Positions 21,176 to 32,534 of a stretch of DNA of 64,000 bases are shown piece after piece. The stretch covers positions 26,273,628-26,337,627 of the forward strand of contig OZ037767.1 of NCBI GenBank assembly GCA_964035545.1, in the 5' to 3' direction. This DNA comes from Bugula neritina (Eukaryota > Bryozoa > Gymnolaemata > Cheilostomatida > Bugulidae). Every line of letters begins with the position of its first letter. Positions within the stretch are counted from its first letter, which is position 1. The position numbers and the translations under genes are program-made. The notes beneath the pieces are model-generated. The model saw nothing but the letters and a program-made list of their open reading frames with translations. It was not told the DNA's origin and did no database searches.

Positions 21176-24100
21176 AGGCTGTGTTTTATTTTAAATAGCC
21201 ATCAATATCATGCATTTGCTTTGTCAGAAACTTTACTGTTACTAAAACTTTGCAGCACAAATGTTCGTCATGTTATTTAATTCACATCATAGTTATTTGA
21301 ATAAATTTTATTTCTAATCCCATTTAGTTAATCTTGTTTATTTTTCTAAGTTAAGCTTAAACCGTTTTTTCTAAAAAATTTTGTTGTTATACTTTAAATT
21401 AATCAAATTCCTTTGAAAATTTTTTGTTTAACTATAATTTATTTTTTGCAAAATATATGCATGAACATTGTTTTGCTTAGCTGGAATATATATTGTGTTA
21501 TTTTAATTAAGAAAGGCCTAAAGATTAATTATTTTTGCAAAGCATTTTGGATAAACTTGTTTGTTGTTTTAGTCAGAACCCAACACTGCGCAGCCATGGT
21601 ATTAATCCTAGGAGGACAGCGAATTGAGAAGCAGGTGTTCCAACACAAAGGCCACATTGTCAAACACCCCTCTACACGGAAGACACTAAGTGTAAGTTCA
21701 TATGTACTGTAGTCGTCTTCTACCACTTGGCTCATCTTAACTATAGAAATCTTACTGCACTACAAAGCTTCAAAGCAAAAATAACTTAAAGCAACATTAT
21801 TTGTTTTCTATTTGTTGTAAAACTGTATTTAAATAGTGAAACCTTATGCTTGCATACACGTACCACATGTTTTATTTCTAACTTATTTACGTGTATAAAG
21901 TTTATCTAATTATCTTGAGAGTTATGATTGAACTATAATGTGCTCATGAACTTCACAGGAAGTGAATGCAGCCTACAGGGAGTATCCGGAAGAAATAATG
22001 GATCGCAATGTTCTGTACGCTACTCAAGAGGAGTTTGTGGTGATTGATGAGGGATATAGAGGTATGCGTATATAATAATGTTTAATAACCATACAATAAT
22101 GTATATTATTATAGAAAATAGCCATATTATAATGCATACGTTAGTGCATTTTTATATTGGGCTAGCTATCAGTATAATTACTACTTATATTCATTGTGAT
22201 TATTCACAATTATTTTGTTCTATACAAAATTATTGCAATATACACACTATTGGTTTGTCAAAACATCAGAGCCTATATGTTGTCAACAATTGGCAGTATA
22301 TTCAAACTAAGATATAATGTATCTACAAAATTATTGTTTAGCAATAACTCCCAACTTTTAGTGCAACTTATTGATTCAGCTGCGCATAGCAGTAGCTAAT
22401 AATAATACACAATGAAAGTCAGCAGTAATTAGTATGAGCTCTATTATCAGCATGAGCACCAAATTTATGATAAAACATAATTTTTGAACATGAAACACAC
22501 AAACAGTCTGTAGATGATAGCTAAGATATATATGAATATTTTAATACTGAATGAATGAGATGTGTATATCAGAGACCATTTCAGCCTCTGGGTTTCTTTA
22601 TTAAATATTATTCTGTCACAGCACTACTTTGTGTAAAGCCTATTTAAAGCTATTTTTATATGTATTGCTTCATACTACTTTTATTATTGACAGGGTCTAT
22701 ACAGTACATAGCTACAGATGAGGCCACCACCTGCCATATTGTTATCTTTGTTCAACCAGGACCAGTGACTATGTTCTACTCACTCAACCTGTATGTGTTA
22801 TGTCACATAATCGTATATTAATTTAATTATTTTAAATGATTAAAACTAAAATGTGCAACTTTCTACCATAAAGTGTTTGCTGGTGAATTAATACTGGGGG
22901 TATTTGTTTGGCATTACATTATATACTGTAAGAAATAAACTTTACATACGCACTAATGAGATGTCCACTTGTAACGCATAGCATTTATTTATTTATTGTA
23001 ATGCACTACATTTATCTAGAGATCAATTAGCATTTTAAACTTTGCTCTGTTAGCTCTCAAGGTTTTTGGACTTGGACATTTTGATGGGAAGAAGAAATCA
23101 GATCAGGAAGAGTCTAATACTAACCAAGGAATCACTTCCATGCTGGATGCTATAGACGCTCGCTGTGGAACATCTGGCTCTGCAATCTGAAATCAGTTTA
23201 TATAGTATTACTGTGATTGCAGCCAATAAAATTAATGAATGTTGAAGTTATCGCTTTTTGAAGTTTGTATGAAAGCAAAGTTCTTAAAACCAAATGTGGG
23301 ACCTCATTTTTTAAGTGGAAGTATAAACACATTTGCAGTTAATTATTAGCTTTGAACTTTAAACTCAGTTATAGTCTATGAATTATGTTAAGCATAAACT
23401 GTTAATGTTGCATATGAGATACCTGACTGTATGTAAGTAAGCATAGTTTTTATGTTCTGTAGCTATGATCTTTATATGTTTGGTGGATTTGCTGACCCAA
23501 TGGGAACATCCGCTAGAGTTTCAGCTGAACTCTCAAGTAACTGCATGTATGAATCTATTAAAGTCGTATGCCTATTGTACCTGCACTTCATTTTTAAAAA
23601 AAGTACACAAAGGTTTAGAGCATAGACAACAATACCTAACCTAAATAATACATATATATTTTTGGCTACTAATTTGAAGGTATTGAGTGACATTTTATGG
23701 TTCATTGGCTAGCAAGCTTACAGGTAGAGCAGTTGTTTGCCTTGAAATATTGTTAGTCTACAAAGTTATTTTCTTTTCAATTCTTATTTGTTATCATTAG
23801 CTTTTTTCTATAAAATAATTTTCATTAATATATGGTTTATAATGCATTATATTTACACTTAAATGTGCTGTTTATATTATTATTTTTAAATTATTATTCA
23901 ATGTAGAGGCGATACATAATGCACCTCAGCAAATCAATACTAAAGCCATGGTGGTTGATGATGAGAACACTTATATTGAGTATGGAGTCCTACAGAACAG
24001 TTTACTTGTCAGACTGCATGCAAAGTTGATGTGAGTGTGTGGACAAATCATAAAGAATGTCGTACTTTGAATTGCATTTCACTTTGCAATAAATTGCATT

Positions 24101-25216
24101 GCATTTCATAGAATTAACAACGTTTACAAGATTAGAACGAGTTTTGAGATTATCTATATATTAATGTTGCACTACTCACTGCATTAAATATAATGTAAAA
24201 GCCACTATGGGTGCATGTACAAAAAGCATGTATATATACTATATTAACAACATATACATGTATACTCCAATATTGTAGCTGTCAGGTTTGTACCTTATTC
24301 CCCATACTTTTTCATTTTACGAGCCAAAGTTACAGCAACTGGAAAAGAACCAATTCAACCAGGTAAGATGGCTCGACTTTTCACTGACGTTGGAACGGTA
24401 AATGGAAACTTATGTTTCGCTAGCTTTTCTTTTATAAGATGTCTTTTTAAATTGAAATAATTAGACGGCAGTTAGTTGTATCATCTTTAAAGTTCTGGTA
24501 GCTTGAAGCATAAACTATATGCTGTTTTTGAATCAACAGGTTTAAGGAAGTAAAAGTAATCTTATTAGTAAAAGCCTTATAGACTTTGTTTGTGCTTCCA
24601 TAGATTTAGTACAAATAGAGAGAAATATTGAATTTAAAGGCCTAAAGTTACACGTTGAATGATCTTAGATAGTAAAACTTATACCTGTTGATTTTGATTT
24701 CTAATTTAAAGTAAGTGTTATTTTTTCTTTCATTTAGATCCAAAATGGTTATGATACTGAAAACATGGTTATAATGCGACCCTTTGGAGTTACATACCCA
24801 GTGGATGAGACCCAGATAGTGCAATCAGACGAGTGGATACGCAATGTAAGACTTTTCACTCTTTATAGCATTGCCAATGATTATGTACTGAATATAAATG
24901 TTCAACTCCTCATGCTGTATCTTTTAATACTTTTTTAATTGCGTGCCATTATACATGACTAGTAGGACTCTATATGTAAAAGTTGAAACACAAAGAGCAG
25001 TGTTGAAATATATTGTTTACAAAATTTTAAAATATTCTTCTTCCTTAAAAGTTAGCACATGATCAACTAGATGGATTTCAAGTTTACATAAAACTTTGTA
25101 AACTATTTAATATTTATTTAAACTTGGCTGCATCTAACATTTTTCTTTAGTTGTAACTAGTAAACACGATGCAAGTTACTAGCAATAATAAGTATAATAT
25201 TCGTAGACAGTATAGG

Positions 25217-27004
25217 CAGAGATGTAGTGGTACCCATACGGTCCCATACGCCGTATGGCCTAGAAGAAAATAGACTGTTCTAGGCCATACGCCCGTATGG
25301 GCATGTTTTTGAAACATGATAAGTGCACAGAATAGTTAGGGTATCCTCACTGAGAATATCATAAACTTCGCTCACAATCTAGTTCAAGTTTTTGTTATGT
25401 TAATGCTATGTGGGTGGCATGCGTGTTGCCTACTTGTGATTGTTTAGCCTGAGATTACACTATAAATAATAAGCAGCTATCAACATTCCATCTTCTTATC
25501 TCTACGTTATCACTGAAGCGCGAAGTGCTGTGCATTGGTGATTACCAAGGAAAAAATATTTCATTTTCAGTGTATAAATCACTAATTTGTAGAAAATCTA
25601 TGAAGGTTATTGAAAAGATCAAAAAATTTGCTATGCATAAATTTCTCAGGTTTCCGACAGTGTTTGTTCTATCCGAATACCATGCTTTCCTGCTGAGATA
25701 TTTGGCAGGGATTGAAAAATAAACTTTTCAGATAAAATTGGCCAAAAATGAGTAGATTTTTGTTTATAACGTAGCAAAAAAAATATTGAAAACTTGAAAA
25801 AGCATGTGCTCTGAGGAACAGGAAGATCTAAAACATGGTTTTAAAATTTTAATTCTAGCACAATTGAGTAAGGTTTTATTTGGCAGGGCTGAATTCTTAT
25901 AATATACCAATAATGTGGCCTCAGCAAGGCAGTAACAGCTAAAAAGTTGCCCTTATCTATTTTGTGTTGACTTGCATTTTGTCAATAAGCAATGGAATTT
26001 GAAAAAAAACCAACATGAAATCTAGAAATAAAATCAAAATGTCTTCAGGAAACAGTACCAGGTGTGTAGGAGAGGTTAATGAAAATTTATCACTGAGGTC
26101 TACAGGTATAACTATGTTCACATTTTGCTCAAAGACCTAGGGTTATTGCGATGCAATGAGGTTTTGCAAACTATACACCACCATAAGTAACCTTTCATGT
26201 TTGATTGTACTAACGTCTGGCTTTACATTTAATCATCTTCTAGGTTAACACATATTAAACCAGTAAAATTTGTTCTTTGGGGTATATTTCCTTGATGTGC
26301 CCAGTGGAAGCTCAGGGGTTTTACTTTAAAACCAAGTTAACATACTCTTCTTGGGTGTGCTTTATTGTGTGCAAGGAGGTGTGGCGGTATCACCTTATGA
26401 ATTAGACTAATACTCTAATAAACTATAAATAGGTTTTGAACCAATTTCTGCTTGCCAATGAGTTATCAATTCAAATTGCTTTTTATAAACAACCAACACA
26501 CATTTTCTGATTTGCAATCTTCCTCTGTTCTGATCTATTATTCTTTTTCTGTGCACGTCAGTGTATTAGTTATTTAAGGTTGCATTTGGAGAGCACTTGT
26601 TACCTGGATCTATCCTTCCATCTTTTTGAAATCTTCAGCAATTTTTCTGTACAGGTTGGACTTAGTGTCAGAACAAACCTAACTGCAGTTGAGTAAGACT
26701 AAATTTAAAATTACAGTCAACAGGTATGGGACAATACTGAGTATTATATAGTTTGCGGCAATGCCCAGGCGTCATGTAGCTGGTATGGTATGAAAATAAT
26801 AGCGAGGTGCACATTTCAACACAGATTTTTTTTCAGAAGAATTATAATACACAATGGCTTTAAATTGCATAAATTTGCATCAGAAGCGCTCTGAGGGCTT
26901 CGGCAGCCGGGACGCTGCCCCGGACCCCGCCGGGGGCCTTGGGCGGCCCCCTGGACCCCCGGCCTGAGAGTATGGCCTAAAATATTTTTGCCACTACATC
27001 CCTG
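25217..27004. mobile_element. Non-autonomous hAT transposon (1788 bases)
   Basis: The terminal inverted repeats are CAGAGATGTAGTGG and CAGGGATGTAGTGG (13/14 match). They are flanked by the 8-base target duplication AGTATAGG (25209-25216 and 27005-27012), the hAT hallmark. Subterminal CATACGG repeats form a hairpin at about 25243-25306. A GC-rich segment lies at 26888-26967. No transposase domain is recognisable; the one open frame at 25525-25722 matches nothing I know. The empty site is seen in relic D at 34421. Confidence 0.9.
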
Positions 27005-27012
27005 AGTATAGG

Positions 27013-27430
27013 GGTACTTTTTCGAAACACTTTGTTGTAAGGAAAGGCTATTAGTCAGGAATTTAACATGCTACTATTTCTGCATTAATATGAGTTTTAG
27101 CTGGATAAAAAAAGATCAGCAATGTCAGCTATGTTATAAATAATTTAATTCCAATGCGGCTGTCTCTATAAAAACTAAAAATATTTTCTTCTGAAATGAA
27201 TCAAACTTCAGGACAAATGTGAAAATCAGAAACCAGCAAAGTTATTTTTAGAATTTTAGCTAGTTAGATTACTGTTTTATGCTTTTCTAAATTATGTGGG
27301 CTGTAAATTTTTACGTCATAAAAACTTGCAAGTAATATCTGCTACCGCAAGCTTATAGTTTTACTTATAACATTACATGCCACCATTTCACCAAAAAATA
27401 CATACCAGTACATAATTGCATTCAGCCTTA
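27013..27430. repeat. Interspersed repeat, copy 3
   Basis: A copy of the 16706 repeat, split from its upstream flank by the hAT insertion. Confidence 0.55.
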
Positions 27431-27633
27431 GAAAGAAAGCTGAGGAATACTCTTACTAATTATACATACTCCACCAATCTTTATGTGGCTATTATTTTCG
27501 TAATAATGTTCTTCATTTAAAATGTCATTTTATAGTTAATTTCAAACATCTCACTTATAGACACTAAATTTTATTTTCGCGATACATGGTATAAGGTTTA
27601 TACAGAGCTTTAGAACAATAAGCATTTCGTCAC

Positions 27634-27828
27634 TGTTGTATCCTGGCTAAGTGTCCACATCTGTTTTACCAATTATGTGTGAAAGGTTAATGTACTTATT
27701 TTATTAGTCATGGTTTTGAGTGCAATATTATTATGTGCTTGATTGTAAAGCAGTCAGTTGTTATAGCGAGTGCAAGCAGTGCAGAATAAACTTTTACTCT
27801 CCCTTTACACGCAATCCACATTGTTACA
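27634..27828 (+). repeat. 5' LTR
   Basis: 195 bases, starting TGTTGTATCC and ending TTGTTACA. A polyadenylation signal AATAAA lies at 27785. Identical to 30862-31056. Confidence 0.95.
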
Positions 27829-27895
27829 ATGGCGACGAGAATATAAACTATATTACTTATAACTGGAATATTACTACTCTGGGCAATTTCTAACC

Positions 27896-28063
27896 ATGGC
27901 TGTCTCTCTGGACACTAGTACAAGCAACGTGAGGACTTTTTCTGTGTCTACAGATCCCCTGACTGTTGGATCGAGGTGGAAGAAGTGGAAGAGGGCGTTT
28001 GAGTACTTTGTTGTAGGGAGAGGGGTTACAAATGCTGCTCAGAAAAAGGCACTGCTATATTAA
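27896..28063 (+). pseudogene. Frame-shifted N-terminus of gag
   Basis: An ATG after the primer-binding region opens a 55-codon frame with gag-like sequence (VGSRWKKWKRAF at its core), ending in TAA at 28061. The main frame begins at 28066 in a different register. An extra TA dinucleotide just before the stop explains the break. Whether the copy is dead or translated by reinitiation cannot be told from sequence. Confidence 0.7.
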
Positions 28064-28065
28064 AC

Positions 28066-30396
28066 ATGGCTGGCGAAGAAGTGCAAGACATATTTGAAGT
28101 ACTGCCAGCTGGAGAGGGTGCTAATGAATATGCCAGGGCTATGGCAGCACTAGATACTCACTTTACACCCAAGACGAACATTCCCTATGAAAGGTCAGTT
28201 TTTTGTGGAACAGAGCTGACAAGTGGGGAGACAATCACAAACTACATCACAAGACTACGACAGCTTGCTATTACCTGCGAATATGACGATGTGGACAATG
28301 TAATTAGAGATCAGGTAATTGAAAAATGTAAGTCTAGTCATCTACGTAGGAAATTACTAGAGAGAGGCTCAGAATTGACACTGGCCCATGTAATTTCTAT
28401 TTCTCAAACGGAGGAAGCTGTCAGTATGCAAAGTGCGGACATTCACAGCTCTGGAGCTGCTGTAAATAATGTGAGGCATGGCAGAAGTAAACCACACAAG
28501 AAAGACACACATTATACGTCAAAGGAAAAGAGCTGTTTCAGGTGCAAATCTACAAGGCATGTAGCCTCTTCAGAGGAATGCCCAGCTCGCACAAAGATGT
28601 GTAGATCATGTGGCAAGAAAGGACATTTTGCCGGGGCCAAGTTTTGCAGAGGAGCTAAGGGACAGATAAACTCTATGGATAATAGTGCTAAGAAGTATAC
28701 TGCTGATACTGAGGATGATATTGAAGCCTTGTTTACTGTTAGTGACAATACTGGAGGTGAGATGTTCAACATCAATGCAGCAAGGTCAGCTAAGCTCTCA
28801 GTTCAGGTGAACAATACCAATTTATCTGTACTAATTGACTCAGGAGCTTCTAGCAATTTATTAGATAGAAATACTGCTAAATTAGTAGGCTGTGCAGTAA
28901 AACCAACAACCAAACAATTATTTGCTTATGGTAACAAATCTGCATGCTTAGACTTGATAGGTGAAACTGATGTAAATGTTTTTGTGCCTTCTACTGGTAA
29001 ATGTGTGCATGCTAAGTTTTACATATTTAATGGTACTGCTACTACATTGTTATGTAAAAGTACATCTGAGCAGTTGGGTGTGCTGAGGGTTGGTCCTGTA
29101 GGTGAGGGGGTTCACTTTGCTTCTGTGAATAATGTTGCTGATGAGCATTTAATGATGATAGCTAAACTGTCAGTGCCCACTGCAATGAGTTTTAATGAAA
29201 TTAAAAATGCTGCTGCTAAATGTTTGGAGATGGGCCAGGTTAGAAAGTCACTGATCAATGGCCTATGGTCAAACTGCCTTCCTGCATACAAAGCTGTCAT
29301 GACTGAACTAGCTGAAGTTGAAGGAGTAGTCATGAGGGGCAATAGGATTGTAATGCCTGTGTCATTAAGGTCAGTAGCAGTGGAGTTGGCTCATGAGGGT
29401 CACCAGGGTACAAGTAGGACAAAACAGTTGTTGCGTACAAAATTGTGGTGGCCAGGCATGGATCAGGACGTAGAGAGGTTTTGTAAAGGTTGCTATGAGT
29501 GCCAGCTTGTCAGTGCACCGAGCAGACCACCACCCATGTCCAGTACAAAAATGCCAGACAAGCCATGGGAACACATTGCTTGTGATTTACTGGGTCCATT
29601 ACCCAATGGAGAGAGTATTCTCGTAGTGGTTGACTATTACAGTCGTTATTTTGAAGTAGCATTTCTGAGGTCAACAGTTGCTACAAAGATAGTTGAAGCT
29701 ATTGAAACTATGTTCTGTAGATGGGGAGTTCCATCAAGTATTAGAACAGACAATGGACCACAGTTTGTTAGTCAATCATTTCAGGAATTTCTAAATGAGT
29801 ATGGTGTATTCTGGATGTCTACCACACCAATGTGGCCGGCTGCCAATGGTGAAGTGGAGAGACAAAATAGGAGCCTATTGAAAGCACTCAAGATAGCTCA
29901 CATTTCAGGCAAAGACCATAAAGCTGAGTTGAGAAAATTTCTGCTAAGTTATCGTTCAACACCACACTCTGTTACTGGTGTTTCTCCTGCAGAACTCATG
30001 TTGGGGAGAAAACTCCAAACGAAGCTTCCTTGCTTAGAGAAGTCAAACAGACTAGATGAAGAGGTACGAGACCGCCAAGCAGTTGCACAGGAGAAGAGTA
30101 AGAGTTACTTAAGTAATCAGGCTCATATGCCCAATGTCAGTGTAGGAGATGAAGTCTTGATTCGTCAGAATAAAACTGACAAGCTCAGTGCAACATATGA
30201 CCCGGAGTCTCAACAGGTTGTTAGCAAACAAGGGTCAGAGGTCGTAGTCCAGTCTAAAGAAGGTGTTGAGAAACGCAGAAATGTGTCGGATGTCAAGCCA
30301 CTGACTCCAACTTCGAGTCAGGCTATTGCTGTTACTGATAGGCCTTTGAGAAACAGGAAACCTCCTGATAGATATGGGGTCACGGTGACTCATTAA
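28066..30396 (+). CDS. gag-protease-integrase polyprotein without RT/RNase H
   Basis: 776 aa in one frame. Two CCHC zinc knuckles lie at residues 157-172 and 179-194 (nucleic-acid-binding nucleocapsid). The aspartic protease motif DSGA is at 258-261. From about residue 340 the frame passes directly to a linker with SVPTAMSFNEI, then the integrase HHCC zinc finger (H443, H447, C476, C479). The catalytic triad is D507, D562 and E598, with the DD35E spacing exact. A C-terminal chromatin/GPF-type region ends with KRRNVSDVKPL. In autonomous relatives, RT and RNase H lie between protease and integrase and take well over 1 kb. Here they are removed in frame. The first coding part of gag is in another frame upstream. 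The chosen ATG may not be the native start. Confidence 0.9.
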   Translation: MAGEEVQDIFEVLPAGEGANEYARAMAALDTHFTPKTNIPYERSVFCGTELTSGETITNYITRLRQLAITCEYDDVDNVIRDQVIEKCKSSHLRRKLLERGSELTLAHVISISQTEEAVSMQSADIHSSGAAVNNVRHGRSKPHKKDTHYTSKEKSCFRCKSTRHVASSEECPARTKMCRSCGKKGHFAGAKFCRGAKGQINSMDNSAKKYTADTEDDIEALFTVSDNTGGEMFNINAARSAKLSVQVNNTNLSVLIDSGASSNLLDRNTAKLVGCAVKPTTKQLFAYGNKSACLDLIGETDVNVFVPSTGKCVHAKFYIFNGTATTLLCKSTSEQLGVLRVGPVGEGVHFASVNNVADEHLMMIAKLSVPTAMSFNEIKNAAAKCLEMGQVRKSLINGLWSNCLPAYKAVMTELAEVEGVVMRGNRIVMPVSLRSVAVELAHEGHQGTSRTKQLLRTKLWWPGMDQDVERFCKGCYECQLVSAPSRPPPMSSTKMPDKPWEHIACDLLGPLPNGESILVVVDYYSRYFEVAFLRSTVATKIVEAIETMFCRWGVPSSIRTDNGPQFVSQSFQEFLNEYGVFWMSTTPMWPAANGEVERQNRSLLKALKIAHISGKDHKAELRKFLLSYRSTPHSVTGVSPAELMLGRKLQTKLPCLEKSNRLDEEVRDRQAVAQEKSKSYLSNQAHMPNVSVGDEVLIRQNKTDKLSATYDPESQQVVSKQGSEVVVQSKEGVEKRRNVSDVKPLTPTSSQAIAVTDRPLRNRKPPDRYGVTVTH

Positions 30397-30861
30397 ATTC
30401 TTTATTGCTTGGTAGATTAGTTTATTAGTTGTTAGTCTCATTAGTTTGTAGAGTTCATATTGCAATTTACAGGGTGACTTGACTGGTTTACTTAGTGTTC
30501 GTGTTGGTTCGGAGACTTGTGTAATCTGGACCAGTCTGATACTTGCTAGTAGTTGGTTGGCGTGTCTTGCTGGGGCTGTGTGTTGTGGCTGTGGGATTCG
30601 GTGGTGGCTCTGTATGTCCTTCATTGCAGGTTTGCCCTCAGCTCATTTCACACTGCTCACTGTACTTAGTTTAGTTGCTTTAGTTTGATATTATGCATTT
30701 TATGTAAATTATAGCTTTTCAAGGTTCACTGTAATTTGGCTTTACTTAGTTTATTTCAGTATTAATTTTATGGTATTATGTTTTTGGCTTACCTGAAGTT
30801 TGTTAAATTGTTATAAATTTTTATTATGCTAGTATTAAAGCTTTTTCAAGAAAGAAAGGGT
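30397..30861 (+). other. 3' untranslated region of the LTR element
   Basis: No recognisable gene. A 69-codon hydrophobic frame (30479-30688) is present but has no supporting motif. The region ends in a polypurine tract at 30849-30860 abutting the 3' LTR. Confidence 0.6.
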
Positions 30862-31056
30862 TGTTGTATCCTGGCTAAGTGTCCACATCTGTTTTACCAA
30901 TTATGTGTGAAAGGTTAATGTACTTATTTTATTAGTCATGGTTTTGAGTGCAATATTATTATGTGCTTGATTGTAAAGCAGTCAGTTGTTATAGCGAGTG
31001 CAAGCAGTGCAGAATAAACTTTTACTCTCCCTTTACACGCAATCCACATTGTTACA
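30862..31056 (+). repeat. 3' LTR
   Basis: 195 bases, identical to the 5' LTR at 27634-27828 by direct reading. Confidence 0.95.
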
Positions 31057-31296
31057 GTCACCACTAAAAAAAATTAATTAAATTGTTAATTCAATACCAT
31101 AAGCAATCTTGTAGAACATGTCTTCAAGCCCTCCACAAGAACGAGAAGACTTTGAGAAAGCTACCCGAGAAGGCCTCGCTTTCCTTCTGAAATATGAGGA
31201 CCCCTTAACTGAGTTCTTCAACAGCCAATCAATGTACTTCATGCTGAAGGCTGATGGCACATGGGAGGAGACTACTGCTCCTTCACCTGCTACCAG

Positions 31297-32480
31297 GTAT
31301 GTAAGAGTTGTTACTTTGTATACGTGTTGCCATGGGTACTCAACCTATAAGTAAATAATGCTTTATTAAAGTTTTACTTTACTAACAGTTATCTTGAAAA
31401 AACATTACAAGTGCAAAAAAGTGGTGATGAGGTGTAATGCCCAATGTAGTAAGTGTACAACAATGGTTAGAAAATCTGAACATTATAAAATGTGATTTAG
31501 TTACTTGATATATTAACAACATTTTAGAATTTATTGTCGCATTTTAATGTAAAATATAAAGTAGTACAAGTATATGATATCAAAATTCTTTTGTTGGCTT
31601 TTAAAGTCTCCATGCCCATGAGAACTTTTGATAATGGGGTATTTAAGCAGACATGTTTCTATTATGGCGGAATGCTTTTTCTAACATCTAACCAATGGCC
31701 TAGTTTTCTGAGATCCGAACCACTAGTTAGCATAATATACAATATCATACCTAATTTTGAATAATATTCATAGCGTTTTTTTCTGCAGGAAAAACTAGAT
31801 GGGAAACGAATAAAATTTAGAAGGTGAACACTGGAGCACTTCTTTGAGCATTTCATCAACTTATAAAATTATGTTAAATGGATTGCATCCTATCATTCTT
31901 TGCCTAGTATATTGCTTTTGCATTAAGCATATTACAACATTGTATTCTATGTTTTTTTTCTGATGAGTCTGAATGTAAAACTACTATACTTTTGCCATAA
32001 GTTGTTTACTATTTATCAAATATAATTTGACTTTGCAACATTTTATACAATATAAAGGTGAAAATGTATGTTCATCATTTTTATAATATAAATAAAAAAT
32101 ATATATTCATTTTATTATTATGGGAATTCAATATTAAGGAAAAGATTTCCATCTACCTAGCTTGTTGGTGAACATAAAAGGCTTATTGCAAATTATTTTT
32201 CTTAAACAGACTTTAATATATAAAAACAATTTCCTAGACACATTTAACATGCCAATCTATTTCATTATTACCTTCACGGTTATTGTAAAGTTTTTACTTA
32301 ATTTTTAATTTTAAAAGAGTTAACTCTGTAGCATTATACATAGTATCCCTCATGAGTCTGTAAGTGTGACACCTTCAAGTCAATAAGCAAAATAGTAGCT
32401 ATGAGTTTAAAATGGGTCAACGTTTAATCATAACTAAATTATAACAGGCAAACTAAGAGAAAGATAAATCCTAAACCTAT
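31297..32480. other. 3' flank of B1
   Basis: It contains intron 9 and the tenth-exon homologue (31789 on, now ending almost at once in TAG). AT-rich sequence shared with the downstream parts of relics C1 and C2 follows. No additional gene seen. Confidence 0.6.
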
Positions 32481-32534
32481 GATTAAACCAGAACAAAAAG
32501 TCAATATTGTCAGCCCTCATTCTACCAACAGAAG

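Larger units (their letters stand above)
27634..31056 (+). mobile_element. Ty3/gypsy-like LTR retrotransposon lacking RT and RNase H
   Basis: The element is flanked by the 5-base duplication GTCAC (27629-27633 and 31057-31061). LTRs of 195 bases occupy both ends and I find no difference between them. A TGG-start primer-binding-site candidate lies at 27830 and a purine tract at 30849-30860. The internal 3.0 kb encodes gag, protease and integrase only. The element sits in intron 8 of B1. Identical LTRs imply a recent insertion. Confidence 0.95.
21596..31296 (+). pseudogene. NTAN1-like copy B1, broken
   Basis: Homologues of all nine main exons are present: 21596-21691, 21959-22061, 22694-22759, 23054-23183, 23463-23536, 23907-23989, 24279-24397, 24738-24845 and 31115-31296. 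The ATTCH block is kept. Three splice donors are lost relative to A1 and A2. After exon 3, GGTACAG has become GGACCAG. After exon 4, a deletion removes the donor and leaves an in-frame TGA at 23188. The end of exon 6 with its donor is deleted near 23989. Intron 8 has grown to about 6.3 kb through a hAT element and an LTR retrotransposon. A tenth-exon homologue starts at 31789. I read it as a pseudogene. Expression from other splice sites cannot be excluded, but would not restore the normal domain. Confidence 0.75.

Noticed and set aside
30479-30688. Hydrophobic 69-codon frame after integrase, possibly an envelope-like remnant
   Set aside because: No signal peptide pattern, no envelope motif, too short; chance frame in the 3' UTR.
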